A stretch of DNA of 64,000 nucleotides from Chromobacterium subtsugae. Lineage in GTDB: Bacteria > Pseudomonadota > Gammaproteobacteria > Burkholderiales > Chromobacteriaceae. Of the stretch, positions 47,493-56,916 are shown piece after piece. The notes beneath the pieces are model-generated. The model saw nothing but the letters and a program-made list of their open reading frames with translations, did no database searches and was not told the DNA's origin. A program made the translations under genes and the position numbers. Positions within the stretch are counted from its first letter, which is position 1. Each line of letters begins with the position of its first letter. The stretch is taken from NCBI RefSeq assembly GCF_001676875.1, contig NZ_JYKA01000001.1, positions 310,001-374,000 on the forward strand, in the 5' to 3' direction.

Positions 47493-47626
47493 GCCGAGTT
47501 TATTTCGAAGTAAAACAGTTTATTTTTCTGTGTTTATCAGAAAAATATCGCAAATTTTTTGTGTTTATTATTATTCGAATATGAAAATTTCCTGAGCCAT
47601 AGCCGCCATCCGCCGCGGGCGGCCAT
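47493..47626. other. AT-rich spacer between gcv promoter and permease gene
   Basis: The segment 47500-47590 is strikingly AT-rich with T- and A-runs. It may hold an activator site for the gcv promoter. I see no gene in it. Confidence 0.4.
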
Positions 47627-47657
47627 GAAAAAAGCGCAGCGGTCGACGCTGCGCTTT
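47627..47657 (-). terminator. Intrinsic terminator of the amino acid permease gene
   Basis: A 9-bp stem (47633-47641 with 47647-47655) with a five-base loop is followed on the minus strand by TTTTTT. It lies 21 bases after the permease stop. Confidence 0.88.
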
Positions 47658-47677
47658 CGGGCTCTGGCGGCGCTGGC

Positions 47678-49009
47678 TCAAGCCGCCGCGTGCCGCTCCT
47701 TCAACTGCCAGACGTAGACCGGCAGGCCCAGCATCAGCAACAGCATGCCCCACATCACGGTATCGGCGCCGGAACCGTACAATGCCCACAGCGAATAGAC
47801 GAAGCCGATGCCGGCGAAGAAGCCGGGGGCGACGTAGTCCTTGGGGGCGAACGCCTTGCCGCGCATCAGCATGATGGCGATCAGCGCCATCGAGCAGAAA
47901 GCGTACGGCAGCAGCGTGGTGGCGGTGGCCAGCAGGATGATGAATTCGAAGATCTTCACGCCGCTGTCGCCGCCGGCGTATTTCATCGCCATCAGGATGG
48001 TGACCAGCGCGCTGGACAGCACCAGGCCGAAGATGGGCACGCCGGCGGCGTTGCGCTGGGCGAAGCGGCTGGGGAACAGCTTGTCCTTGGCGGCGGCGGC
48101 CGGCACATGCGCCTGCATCAGGCTCCAGCCGTTGAGCGCGCCGAAGCAGGACACCACCGCGCCGAAGCCCACCGCCCAATAGCCCCAGTCGCCCCACATC
48201 AGCCGGGCGGCGTCGGCGAACGGCGCTTGCGACGCGGCCAGCGTGTCGGCCGGCATCAGCCCCATCAGCGAGATGGTGGACAAAATGTAGAGCACGGTCG
48301 CCAGCAAGGTGCCGATCACCGTCGCGCGCGGAATGGTCTTTTCCGGCTCCACGACATCGCCCGCCGGCACCGATGCCGACTCCAGGCCCAAGAAGGCCCA
48401 CAGCGTCAGCGCCATGGTGGCCGACAGCGACGACAGCAGCGGCTTGCCGTGCGGATTGAAGGCCAGGTTTTCCGGATGCATGTGGAAAAAGCCGATGAAC
48501 GTCACCGCGGCCAGCGGCAGCAGCTTCAACAGCGTGGTGACCACCGCCACCATGCCGGAGCTGCGCGCGCCGCGGCTGTTGATCCAGGTGACGATCCAGA
48601 TCAGGCTGATGGCGAAAGCGCCGGCCAGCGGCTCGTTATGGCCGAGGATGGGGAAAAACACCTGCATATAGCTGGTGGCCGCCACCGCCAGCGCGGCATT
48701 GCCGGCCCACAGCGCGATCCAGTAGCCCCAGGCGATCCAGAAACCGGCGAAATCGCCGAAGCCGGCATGAATATAGGCATACGGCCCGCCTTCGCGCGGC
48801 AGGATGGCCGACAGGCGCGCGAACACCAGCGCCAGGCAGATCGCGCCGCCGGAGGTCAGCAACCAGCCCAGCATCGAGATGCCGCCGAACGGCGCCAGCG
48901 AGGCCGGCAGCAGAAACACGCCGGAACCTATCATATTGCCCACCACCAGGGCGGTGCACATCCAGACCCCGAGCGAGCCTTTCTTTTGGATGGAACTGTT
49001 TTCGCTCAA
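47678..49009 (-). CDS. APC family amino acid permease/antiporter (AdiC/PotE-like)
   Basis: A 443-residue transporter with about 12 membrane segments. The start of the first segment, VVGNMIGSGVFLLPASLAPFG, and the segment AFLGLESASVPAGDV match basic amino acid/polyamine antiporters such as AdiC, CadB and PotE. No decarboxylase gene is adjacent, so an acid-resistance antiporter pair is not encoded here. The start is a TTG preceded by GGAG eight bases upstream. The substrate is not determined. It is read toward the gcv operon but ends in its own terminator. Confidence 0.87.
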   Translation of the reverse strand: MSENSSIQKKGSLGVWMCTALVVGNMIGSGVFLLPASLAPFGGISMLGWLLTSGGAICLALVFARLSAILPREGGPYAYIHAGFGDFAGFWIAWGYWIALWAGNAALAVAATSYMQVFFPILGHNEPLAGAFAISLIWIVTWINSRGARSSGMVAVVTTLLKLLPLAAVTFIGFFHMHPENLAFNPHGKPLLSSLSATMALTLWAFLGLESASVPAGDVVEPEKTIPRATVIGTLLATVLYILSTISLMGLMPADTLAASQAPFADAARLMWGDWGYWAVGFGAVVSCFGALNGWSLMQAHVPAAAAKDKLFPSRFAQRNAAGVPIFGLVLSSALVTILMAMKYAGGDSGVKIFEFIILLATATTLLPYAFCSMALIAIMLMRGKAFAPKDYVAPGFFAGIGFVYSLWALYGSGADTVMWGMLLLMLGLPVYVWQLKERHAAA

Positions 49010-49310
49010 ACCTGATTCTCCGTCTAGGGCGAAAGCATCCAGCGCCGGGCGCTGGCCGGCCCGGCGTCAAACATGCGGAATAATGGGAAACAACGGCATC
49101 AGCTGGCTCGCCTCACAGGCTTCAAGATAGCCCAGCCTGGGCTTCTTGGCCGATCTCTCGGCATCGCCGCGCCGCGGGCGCCAGCCGCCGCGCCGGAAAA
49201 AAAGGGCGCATTAAAACACAGATTTGACGTAAAAACATGTCGCATTGGCGATTTTTTTACAAAAAAACCGTTACGCGACAGATGCTTATGTCAATTGAAT
49301 AAGCGGACGC
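49010..49310. other. Intergenic region between permease and gluQRS
   Basis: No gene is seen. It should carry the permease promoter near 49020-49120. The part 49200-49300 is AT-rich with a long T-run and A-run. A 7-2-7 inverted repeat (ATAAGCG-GA-CGCTTAT, 49299-49314) overlaps the gluQRS stop; it lacks a T-run so is not a normal terminator. Confidence 0.5.
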
Positions 49311-50207
49311 TTATGCATGAGGCAGGATCAGCGGGCCGCGCGGCGCGCGGCTCAGCGACCAATTGGCGATGGCCCAACGCCACAGTTCGTCCAGCCTGCC
49401 GCACTCGGCCGGCGGCGGATGGCCCAGCCAGCCCAGCGCCGCGCGCAGCTGGCGCGCGGCGTCGCCGCCGCTTATCGCCGGCGCCAGCGTCTGCTTGGAC
49501 AATTTCTCGCCGGCGGCGTTGGTCAGCACCGGCAGGTGGCAATAGCCGGGCGGCGGCAGGCCCAGGCTGTCGTAAACCTGCAGCTGGCGCGGCGTCGACA
49601 CCAGGAGGTCGGCGCCGCGCACGATGTCATTGACGCCCTGCTCGGCGTCGTCCACCACCACCGCCAACTGGTAGGCCCAAAAGCCGTCGGCGCGCAGCAG
49701 CACGAAATCGCCGATGTCGCCGGCCAGGTTCTGCCGGCATTCGCCCTGCAGACGATCCATCACCGACACATCCCGGTCGGGCGCGCGCAAGCGCCAGGCC
49801 CGGCCTTCCCTGCCGCCGGGACAGCCGTTGCGGCAGGTGCCGGGATAGACATAGCCGTCCAGACCGCGCCGGGCGGCCGCGGCGATTTCCTTGCGGGTGC
49901 AGCAGCAGGCGTAGGCATGGCCGCTGGCGGCCAACTGCAGCAGGGCGGCGCGATAGCGCTCGTGGCGCCGGCTCTGGTAAACCACCTCGCCATCCCATTC
50001 GAAACCGAAGGCCTCCAGCGTGCGCAGGATGTCGTCGGCCGCGCCGGGCATTTCCCGCGGCGGGTCGAGGTCTTCCATTCTGAGCAGCCATTCGCCGCCG
50101 CGGCTGCGGGCCTCCAGATAACTGCCGACCGCGGTGCTGAGGGAGCCGGCATGCAGCAGGCCGGTGGGGCTGGGGGCGAAACGGCCCCGGTATGATGACT
50201 TGGACAT
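49311..50207 (-). CDS. gluQRS: Glutamyl-Q tRNA(Asp) synthetase
   Basis: GluQRS charges glutamate onto the queuosine base of tRNA(Asp). The 298-residue protein is a truncated class I glutamyl-tRNA synthetase lacking the anticodon domain. It opens [18 protein letters not shown], where LHAG stands for HIGH, and has KLSKQ in place of KMSKS near 240. Zinc ligand cysteines are CCC near 101-103 and in YPGTCRNGC. Length fits the family. It is divergent from fdxA. Confidence 0.94.
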   Translation of the reverse strand: MSKSSYRGRFAPSPTGLLHAGSLSTAVGSYLEARSRGGEWLLRMEDLDPPREMPGAADDILRTLEAFGFEWDGEVVYQSRRHERYRAALLQLAASGHAYACCCTRKEIAAAARRGLDGYVYPGTCRNGCPGGREGRAWRLRAPDRDVSVMDRLQGECRQNLAGDIGDFVLLRADGFWAYQLAVVVDDAEQGVNDIVRGADLLVSTPRQLQVYDSLGLPPPGYCHLPVLTNAAGEKLSKQTLAPAISGGDAARQLRAALGWLGHPPPAECGRLDELWRWAIANWSLSRAPRGPLILPHA

Positions 50208-50299
50208 CGGGATTGGAGGACTGAAATCTACAAGGGGACGAATTATCGCTAAAATACCATTATCCCGATCTACGATTCAGCCTCGATGAGGACACCAGA

Positions 50300-50623
50300 A
50301 TGACGTACGTTGTAACCGATGCCTGTATCAAATGCAAATACACCGACTGCGTGGACGTGTGCCCGGTGGACTGCTTCCATGAAGGGCCCAACTTCCTGGC
50401 CATCGACCCGGAAGAATGCATAGACTGCTCGCTGTGCGTGGCGGAGTGCCCGATTAGCGCCATTTATGCCGAGGACGACTTGCCCAAGGGCCAGGAAAAC
50501 TTCCTGGCCCTCAACGCGGAATTGGCCAAGAACTGGCCGGTGATCACCGAAAAGATCGATCCGCTGCCCGACCATGCCGACTGGGCCGAGGTGAAGGACA
50601 AGCTGCAATACCTGGAACGCTGA
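50300..50623 (+). CDS. fdxA: 7Fe ferredoxin FdxA
   Basis: A 107-residue ferredoxin with one 3Fe-4S and one 4Fe-4S cluster. Cysteines are at 9, 12, 17, 21 and 25 and at 40, 43, 46 and 50; the first cluster pattern C-x2-C-x4-C-x3-C with Pro and the second C-x2-C-x2-C-x3-C match FdxA of Azotobacter type. It is a general electron carrier. The gene is monocistronic, with the chemotaxis operon arriving convergently. Confidence 0.95.
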   Translation: MTYVVTDACIKCKYTDCVDVCPVDCFHEGPNFLAIDPEECIDCSLCVAECPISAIYAEDDLPKGQENFLALNAELAKNWPVITEKIDPLPDHADWAEVKDKLQYLER

Positions 50624-50635
50624 ACGCTCCGCCTG

Positions 50636-51241
50636 TCACAGGAACAGATCGATGTCGCCGGTCTTGGCGCCTTCGCCCTGTTCCAGGATGCGGCCGCGGT
50701 AGGGCTGCTCGGCCTTGACCGCCACGCCGCTGCGCTTCAGCTTCTTGATCAGCACCCTGCCGGTTTCGGTGAAGAAATACACCTTGCGCGCGCACTCGCC
50801 CAGCAAGTCTTCGGCCAGCACCGGAATCTGCTCGTTGGCGAGGTAGCTGCGGATGAACTGGCTGTTGCGCTCGCCGACGTTCACCACGGTCATGCCCTCC
50901 AGCACATTGGCCGCGCCGAAGATCTTAGCCTCCAGCCGGTGCCGCATCGCCCCCAGCTTCTGCATGTCGGTGATCAGCAACTCCATCGCGTTGACGCCGA
51001 AGCGCGCCGCGGAAGCGCCGGCGCCCAGATCCAGCGAGCCTTCCGGCAGCAGGAAGTGGTTCATGCCGCAGACGCCGGCGGTGCGATCGCTCAAGCACAC
51101 CGCCACGCAGGAGCCCAATAGCGTCACCAGCATCAGCCGCTGATTGGTGGCGTGGAATTCGCCGGGGAACACCTTCACCGCCATCGTCTGGAAATGCTTG
51201 TCGTAATAGCGGTTGCCATCCATCGCGCCGGGGAAGTTCAT
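50636..51241 (-). CDS. cheD: Chemoreceptor glutamine deamidase CheD
   Basis: CheD deamidates specific Gln residues of chemoreceptors. The 201-residue product has the catalytic Cys45 in LGSCVAVCL, His62 in GMNHFLLP and the Thr-bearing segment near 118. A much longer open frame exists, covering the cheB antisense, but MNFPGAMDG at 51241 follows the cheB stop by five bases and gives the family start. It is the last gene of the cheY-cheA-cheW-mcp-cheR-cheB-cheD operon. Confidence 0.94.
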   Translation of the reverse strand: MNFPGAMDGNRYYDKHFQTMAVKVFPGEFHATNQRLMLVTLLGSCVAVCLSDRTAGVCGMNHFLLPEGSLDLGAGASAARFGVNAMELLITDMQKLGAMRHRLEAKIFGAANVLEGMTVVNVGERNSQFIRSYLANEQIPVLAEDLLGECARKVYFFTETGRVLIKKLKRSGVAVKAEQPYRGRILEQGEGAKTGDIDLFL

Positions 51242-51246
51242 GTCAT

Positions 51247-52305
51247 CTACCTTTCGCCATGCAGTTGCAGACACTCGACAACCCGGAACGCCAGCGAAGC
51301 CAGCGGGCAGACGTGCATCACCGCCCCCGCCTTGACCGCTTCCTTCGGCATGCCGTACACCACGCAGCTGGCCTCGTCCTGGCCGAAAGTGACGGCGCCG
51401 GCCTGGCGCATCCGCAACAGGCCGGCGGCGCCGTCCCGCCCCATCCCTGTGAGCAGCACGCCGATGGCGTTGCCGCGCAGATGCCGCGCGGCGGAATCGA
51501 ACAGCGCGTCCACCGCCGGGCGATGACGGTTGACCGGTTCGCCTTGGTCCAGCGCGATCTGATAGCCGGTCGGCCCGCCCGGCCTCACCCGCATGTGCGA
51601 GTGGCCCGGCGCGATGTAAGCCGCGCCGATTTGCGCCGGCTCGCCATCCCTGGCCTCTGTCACCCGCATCGCGCACAACCGGTCCAGGCGGGCGGCGAAG
51701 GTGAAAGTGAAATGTTCCGGCATGTGCTGGACGATCAGGATGGGCGGACAATTGGCCGGCATGCCCAGCAAAAACTCCTTGATCGCCTCGGTGCCGCCGG
51801 TCGAGGCGCCGACGAAAATCAGCGCGCGCCCGGCGTCCGGGCCAGCCAGCATGCCAACCGGAACCGGCGGGAAACGCATCGGCTGGCGCAGACGCGCGGC
51901 CGCCGCCATCCTCAGCTTGGCGCGGATTTCCTCCGCATAGTCCGGCATTCTGCGCGCGACATCCTCTGCCGGCTTGTGCACGAAATCCACCGCGCCCAGC
52001 TCCAGCGCCGCCAGCGCGGTTTCGGAGCCTGCCGCCGTCAGCGACGAGATCATCAATACCGGCGTCGGCCGCAGCCGCATCAGCCGGCGCAAGAACTCCA
52101 GCCCGTCCATGCGCGGCATTTCCACATCCAGCGTCACCACGTCCGGGCTGGTTTCCCGTATCCGCTCGCGGGCGAGGATGGGGTCGGAGGCGGTCGCCAC
52201 CACCTCCATGTCCGGCGCCCCGTTGATGATGGCGGTGAGCAGGCTGCGGATCAGCGCCGAATCGTCGACCACCACCACCCTGATCTTGCTCCGGATGACC
52301 GCCAT
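51247..52305 (-). CDS. cheB: Chemotaxis methylesterase/response regulator CheB
   Basis: CheB removes methyl groups from receptors when phosphorylated by CheA. The 352-residue product has a receiver domain (phospho-acceptor Asp60 in [12 protein letters not shown]) and a methylesterase domain with Ser168 in GASTGGTEA, His194 in VQHMPEHF and the Asp in GMGRDGAAG. It lies between cheR and cheD with short gaps. Confidence 0.96.
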   Translation of the reverse strand: MAVIRSKIRVVVVDDSALIRSLLTAIINGAPDMEVVATASDPILARERIRETSPDVVTLDVEMPRMDGLEFLRRLMRLRPTPVLMISSLTAAGSETALAALELGAVDFVHKPAEDVARRMPDYAEEIRAKLRMAAAARLRQPMRFPPVPVGMLAGPDAGRALIFVGASTGGTEAIKEFLLGMPANCPPILIVQHMPEHFTFTFAARLDRLCAMRVTEARDGEPAQIGAAYIAPGHSHMRVRPGGPTGYQIALDQGEPVNRHRPAVDALFDSAARHLRGNAIGVLLTGMGRDGAAGLLRMRQAGAVTFGQDEASCVVYGMPKEAVKAGAVMHVCPLASLAFRVVECLQLHGER

Positions 52306-52314
52306 GCCCGCCTC

Positions 52315-53157
52315 CTAGCCGCCGTCCGGGCGCGCCAGCCGATAGGCCGTCCTGCCGCAGCCGGCGAAGGCCTCGGTCAGATGCGAGATGTTTTCCGAGT
52401 GCCCCAGGAACAGCAGGCCATCCGGCTTCAGGCACGGCGCCATCCGCGACAGGATGTCCGCCTGGGTGGCCTTGTCGAAGTAGATCAGCACATTGCGGCA
52501 GAAAATCACGTCGAAACGCCCGATATCGGGCCATGTCGACGCCGCCAGGTTGAACTGGAAAAACAGCGCGGCCTCCCGCGCCTGCCGCTTGAGCCTGGCC
52601 ATGCCCTCATTGGCTCCCGCCCCTTTGTCGAAATAGCGTTTCAGCAGATGCGGCGCAAGCTGGACGACTCGCTCCAGCGGATAAACGCCGCGCGCCGCCT
52701 GCGCCAGCGCCTGGGTGTCGATATCCGACGCCAGCAGCTCGAAAGCGCCGCCGCCGGACTCGCGCCACGACTCCAGCAAGGTGATGGCTATCGAATACGG
52801 CTCCTCTCCGGTGGAGGAGGCCGCGCTCCACACCCGAAACGTCTCCCCCGCCGGCCGGCGTCGGCGGACATGCTCGCGCAGCATCTCGAAATGATGCGGC
52901 TCGCGAAAGAAGGACGTGAGGTTGGTGGTGAGCGCATTGATGAAACCCTGCCACTCGCCCTCCTCCTGGTCTTGCTGCAGCAGGTCCAGGTATTCGCCGA
53001 AACTGCGCAGTCCGCGCGAGCGCACCCGCCTCGCCAGGCGCGCGTAGACCATGTGTTTTTTGGAGTCGTGCAGCGCGATGCCGGCCTTTTGGTAGAGCAT
53101 GTCCCGCGCCCGCCGGAAATCGCTGCCGGTGAATTTCAGCTCGGTCTCGTCCATCAT
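52315..53157 (-). CDS. cheR: Chemotaxis protein methyltransferase CheR
   Basis: CheR methylates receptor glutamates using SAM. The 280-residue product has TNLTSFFREPHHFEML in the N-terminal domain, SAASSTGEEPYSIAI for SAM binding and FCRNVLIYFD. In the beta-subdomain region, RYFDKGAGANEGMARL aligns with E. coli CheR RYFMRGTGPHEGLVRV, the loop that binds the C-terminal pentapeptide of receptors. This fits the TWEEF end of the receptor encoded just upstream. Two ATGs in a row start the gene. Confidence 0.95.
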   Translation of the reverse strand: MMDETELKFTGSDFRRARDMLYQKAGIALHDSKKHMVYARLARRVRSRGLRSFGEYLDLLQQDQEEGEWQGFINALTTNLTSFFREPHHFEMLREHVRRRRPAGETFRVWSAASSTGEEPYSIAITLLESWRESGGGAFELLASDIDTQALAQAARGVYPLERVVQLAPHLLKRYFDKGAGANEGMARLKRQAREAALFFQFNLAASTWPDIGRFDVIFCRNVLIYFDKATQADILSRMAPCLKPDGLLFLGHSENISHLTEAFAGCGRTAYRLARPDGG

Positions 53158-53215
53158 GCCGTCCCCGCCCGCTCCTTAGCCAGCGCGCCGCCGGGCCTGC
53201 CGCGGATGCCGCCGC

Positions 53216-56200
53216 TCAAAACTCCTCCCATGTCCCGTCGTCCGCGTCCCGCGGCGGACGGATAGGCTCCAGCGCCCGCGCCGGACCCCGTCCCTTGGCG
53301 GCGAATGTCCACGCCGCCGGCTGCCGGCTGGCGAGCGGCCTCGTCTGCGGCGGCTGGCCGCTTCGCCCCGATTCATCCAGCCGAAACACCGCCACCGCGC
53401 CGGACAAATAGCGCGCCTGCTCTTCCAGCGACTCCGCCGCCGCGGCCGCCTGCTCCACCAGCGCGGCGTTCTTCTGGGTGTTTTCGTCCATCTGGGTGAC
53501 CGCCAGGTTGACCTGCTCGATGCCCGAACTTTGCTCGGCCGAGGCCGCCGAGATATCGCTCATGATGTCGGCCACCCGGCGGATGGACACCACGATCTCG
53601 TCCATGGTCCGCCCCGCCTCGTCCACCAGCCGGCTGCCGGACTCCACCTTGTCCACCGAGTCGCCGATCAGCGACTTGATTTCCTTGGCCGCCGCCGCCG
53701 AGCGCTGCGCCAGGCTGCGCACCTCGCTGGCCACCACCGCGAAGCCCCGGCCCTGCTCGCCCGCGCGCGCCGCCTCCACCGCCGCGTTCAGGGCCAGGAT
53801 ATTGGTCTGGAAGGCGATGCCGTCGATCACGCTGATGATGTCGACTATCTTCTTGGCGCTGTCGTTGATCTCGTTCATCGTCGACACCACGTCGCCCACC
53901 ACCTTGCCGCCCCGCGCCGCGATGTCGGACGCGCCTATCGCCAGCGAATTGGCCTTTCTGGCGTTTTCGGCGTTCTGCCGCACCGTGCTGGTGATCTCCT
54001 CCATGCTGGACGCGGTTTCCTCCAGGCTGGCCGCCTGCTGCTCGGTGCGGCTGGACAGGTTGGCGTTGCCGGCGGCGATCTCCCGCGCCGCGGTGTTGAT
54101 CGTGTCGGTGGAGTCCTTGATATTGGCGACGATCTCCTTCAGCTTGTCGACGGTGGCGTTGCTGTCGGCCTTCAGCTGGCCGAACAGGCCCTGGTAGTCG
54201 GCCGATATGCTGCGGGTGAGGTCGCCACCGGCCAGCGCGCCCAGCACGCCGGCGATATCGGCCAGTCCCTGGCTGGTCACCCCCATCAGCTGATTGACGC
54301 CTTCGCTCAGCAAGCGGAAAAAGCCCTGCTTGCCCTCCACATCGATGCGTTTGCCGAACTCGCCGGCGGAAGCGGCGCTGACGATGCCGGCCACCTCGCG
54401 CTCGATCTCCACTTCAGCGGTGCGGTCCTTCCACTCCACCACCGAACCCAGCCGCGCGCCGTCGGCGCCGAACACCGGATTGGACACCAGCGAAAACGTG
54501 CGGCCGGCGACGACGATCTCGGCGCGGTAAGTGGCGCGCATATTGGCCAGCAGCTCGCGCTGGTGGGCGGGATTCTTGTGGAACTCGTCTATGCTGGTGC
54601 CCAACAGCCGGCGCACGTCGAAATGGGGCAGCGCCTTGCGCAGATCGGCCTCCACGCTGCGCAGCATGTCGGTGACGCTGTGGTTCATGTAGATGATGCG
54701 GCGCTCGTTGTCGGCGATCATCACATTGGTGGTGCAATTGTCCAGCGCGTTGCGGATGCGGGCGTTTTCGGCGGCCTGCGCGCGCTCCTGGTCCATCCGT
54801 TGCTGCGCCTCCTGCTGCAGCCGCAGCATCTCGGTGTTGTCCTGCCATTCCACCACCGAACCCAGCCGCTCGCCCTTGGCGCCGACCACCGGAGACAGGA
54901 TCAGGCCGAAGGTGCGCCCGCCCACCGCGATGGACGAGCGGTGCGTGTCCCGCGCCTGCGCCAGCAGGCCGCGCTGGTAGCCGGGATTCTTGTGGAATTC
55001 GTCGATGCTGGAGCCCAGCAGCCGGCTGGCCGAAAAGCTGGGAATATCCTTGCGTATGTCCGGCTCCGCGTTGCGGAACATCGCCAGCGCCGAACCGTTG
55101 GCATAGATGATCTTATGCTCCGCGTCGGCGATCATCACGTTGGTGGTGCAGACGTCCAGCGCGCTGCGGATGCGGGCGTTCTCCGCCGCCGCCAGGCGGT
55201 CGGCGGCCAGGCGCGCATCCTCTTCCGCCTTCCGCTCCAGCTCGCGCGTGGCGTCCACCCACTCCACCACCGCGCCCAGCTTGCGGTTCTGTCCATCCAG
55301 GATAGGCGTCAACACCAGATGGAAGGTGCGTCCGCCCACCTTGATGGTGCCGCGATGGGTGCCTCGCAAATCCTGCAGCAAGCCGCGCTGGAACGAGGGA
55401 TTGCGGTGGAAGCTGTCTATGCTGCAGCCCAGGATCGCCCGGGCGGAAAACTGCGGCAGCTCCTGCCGGATGTCCGCCTCCGCCTGCTGGAACATGTCCA
55501 GCGCCGCCCGGTTGGCGTACACCACCTGATGCTCGCCGTCGGCGATCATCACATTAGTGGTGCACACATCCAGCGCGCTGCGCAGCCGCATGTTCTCCAG
55601 CGAGCGCGACACCGCGGCGCGCAGAAAGGCGAACGGACTGCTGTCGTCGCCGTCGCGCACATTGAACGCCGTGCGCACCTCGCCGCCGGCCAATTCGCGC
55701 AGCACCATCGCCAGTACCCGCGGATCGCCGCCCAACTGCCTCTCCAGAGCCCGCGCCAACAGCCAGTACAGCGCGACGGCCAGCGCCGCCAGCGCCGCGC
55801 CGGCGACCGCGACTCCGTCCGCGGCGCGGCCGGACGATGCGCCCGCCTCCGCCGCGGCCAGCCGCAGCGACTGCTCGCCCTCGAAGCGGGCATAGCGGCC
55901 AACCGCCTCCTGGTATTTTTGCGCTGCCGGCCACAGCGAGGCGCGCAGATAGATCCGCGCCTCGTCGCCATGGGCCGCAGCCGCCAGCCGGCGGTAGTCG
56001 GCGATCTGGCCGCGCACGGCGAGTCCGGCCTCGCGCGCGGCCTCCAGCAGCGGTTTGCCGTCGCCGGCGGCATGGGCCGTCAACGCGCTCAGCCCCGTCA
56101 TCGCCGCCTCCAGCGCGGCGTCGACCCGCGGCTGCTCTGCCCGCCATTGCGCGCCGTCGCCGCCGGCCAGCAGGCCGGCCACGCGCAGAACCAATTGGGC

Positions 56201-56389
56201 GCCGGCATCCTGCGCCCGCCCCGCCAGCGCCAATTGCCCGGCCTGGATCAGCCGGCCGGCGGCGGCATCGTCGTCGCGCGCCTGCTGGCCGCGCAATTGC
56301 GCCTGCGCCAGGAACAAAGCCGCCGCTAGCGCCGCCAGCAGCAGCCCGAAGCCAAGGGCCAGCTGATGCTTCAGCTTCATGTCGCTCAT
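53216..56389 (-). CDS. Methyl-accepting chemotaxis protein with three PAS domains
   Basis: A 1057-residue chemoreceptor. A membrane segment is at about 9-30, a helical periplasmic domain at 31-190 and a second segment at 192-213. Three PAS repeats follow (about 269-383, 407-521, 545-659), each with CTTNVMIAD and SIDxFHxNP. A HAMP-like linker (707-755) leads to the signalling hairpin with [23 protein letters not shown] near 855. The tail is Pro/Arg-rich and ends in TWEEF, a CheR/CheB-tethering pentapeptide. It is encoded between cheW and cheR. The signal sensed is unknown; the PAS repeats could bind a cofactor, but only the Cys in CTTN and no haem motif is conserved. Confidence 0.94.
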   Translation of the reverse strand: MSDMKLKHQLALGFGLLLAALAAALFLAQAQLRGQQARDDDAAAGRLIQAGQLALAGRAQDAGAQLVLRVAGLLAGGDGAQWRAEQPRVDAALEAAMTGLSALTAHAAGDGKPLLEAAREAGLAVRGQIADYRRLAAAAHGDEARIYLRASLWPAAQKYQEAVGRYARFEGEQSLRLAAAEAGASSGRAADGVAVAGAALAALAVALYWLLARALERQLGGDPRVLAMVLRELAGGEVRTAFNVRDGDDSSPFAFLRAAVSRSLENMRLRSALDVCTTNVMIADGEHQVVYANRAALDMFQQAEADIRQELPQFSARAILGCSIDSFHRNPSFQRGLLQDLRGTHRGTIKVGGRTFHLVLTPILDGQNRKLGAVVEWVDATRELERKAEEDARLAADRLAAAENARIRSALDVCTTNVMIADAEHKIIYANGSALAMFRNAEPDIRKDIPSFSASRLLGSSIDEFHKNPGYQRGLLAQARDTHRSSIAVGGRTFGLILSPVVGAKGERLGSVVEWQDNTEMLRLQQEAQQRMDQERAQAAENARIRNALDNCTTNVMIADNERRIIYMNHSVTDMLRSVEADLRKALPHFDVRRLLGTSIDEFHKNPAHQRELLANMRATYRAEIVVAGRTFSLVSNPVFGADGARLGSVVEWKDRTAEVEIEREVAGIVSAASAGEFGKRIDVEGKQGFFRLLSEGVNQLMGVTSQGLADIAGVLGALAGGDLTRSISADYQGLFGQLKADSNATVDKLKEIVANIKDSTDTINTAAREIAAGNANLSSRTEQQAASLEETASSMEEITSTVRQNAENARKANSLAIGASDIAARGGKVVGDVVSTMNEINDSAKKIVDIISVIDGIAFQTNILALNAAVEAARAGEQGRGFAVVASEVRSLAQRSAAAAKEIKSLIGDSVDKVESGSRLVDEAGRTMDEIVVSIRRVADIMSDISAASAEQSSGIEQVNLAVTQMDENTQKNAALVEQAAAAAESLEEQARYLSGAVAVFRLDESGRSGQPPQTRPLASRQPAAWTFAAKGRGPARALEPIRPPRDADDGTWEEF
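54410..55585 (-). repeat. Three in-phase PAS coding repeats, 414-bp period
   Basis: The Cys of CTTNVMIAD recurs at residues 276, 414 and 552 of the receptor, a spacing of exactly 138 codons twice. The units cover 55585-55172, 55171-54758 and 54757 to about 54410. They are diverged in sequence but the length has not changed by one codon, so the array is probably maintained by its coiled-coil linkers or arose by equal duplication. Confidence 0.88.
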
Positions 56390-56416
56390 GTTTGCTTCTC
56401 CCTTAGGATGCCGCCG

Positions 56417-56899
56417 TCAGGACCGGGCCGCCGCGTCGGTCAGCGCCATCTCTTCGCTGTTCATCAGGCGCTCGATGTCGACGATGATGATCATCTGCTC
56501 GTCCACCATGCCCAGGCCTTCGATATAGGCGGTATCGACGCTGGCGCCGAACTCCGGCGGCGCGCGCAGCGCCTCCTGGCCCAGCTGGACCACGTCGGAC
56601 ACGCCGTCCACCACCATGCCCACCGTCCGCTTGCCGAGATTCAGGATGATCACCACGGTGAAGGCGTTGTACTGCGGGTCGCCCAGGCCGAATTTCAAGC
56701 GCAGGTCGACGATGGGCACGATGCTGCCGCGCAGATTGATCACGCCCTTGATGAAGTCCGGCGCGTTGGCGATCCGCGTCACCGCGTCGTAGCCGCGAAT
56801 CTCCTGCACCTTCAGTATGTCAATCGCATATTCTTCGTCGCCCAGCGTGAACACCAGCAGTTCGCGCGCCTGGGCGTCGTTAGGCTTGTCCATCGGCAT
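56417..56899 (-). CDS. cheW: Chemotaxis coupling protein CheW
   Basis: CheW links receptors to CheA. The 160-residue product has [22 protein letters not shown], where [11 protein letters not shown] is the family segment, [13 protein letters not shown], and DGVSDVV. The frame extends upstream through cheA antisense, but GGGGGAG lies before the ATG at 56899. It is between cheA and the receptor. Confidence 0.96.
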   Translation of the reverse strand: MPMDKPNDAQARELLVFTLGDEEYAIDILKVQEIRGYDAVTRIANAPDFIKGVINLRGSIVPIVDLRLKFGLGDPQYNAFTVVIILNLGKRTVGMVVDGVSDVVQLGQEALRAPPEFGASVDTAYIEGLGMVDEQMIIIVDIERLMNSEEMALTDAAARS

Positions 56900-56916
56900 G
56901 GGCCGCTCCCCCCCGC

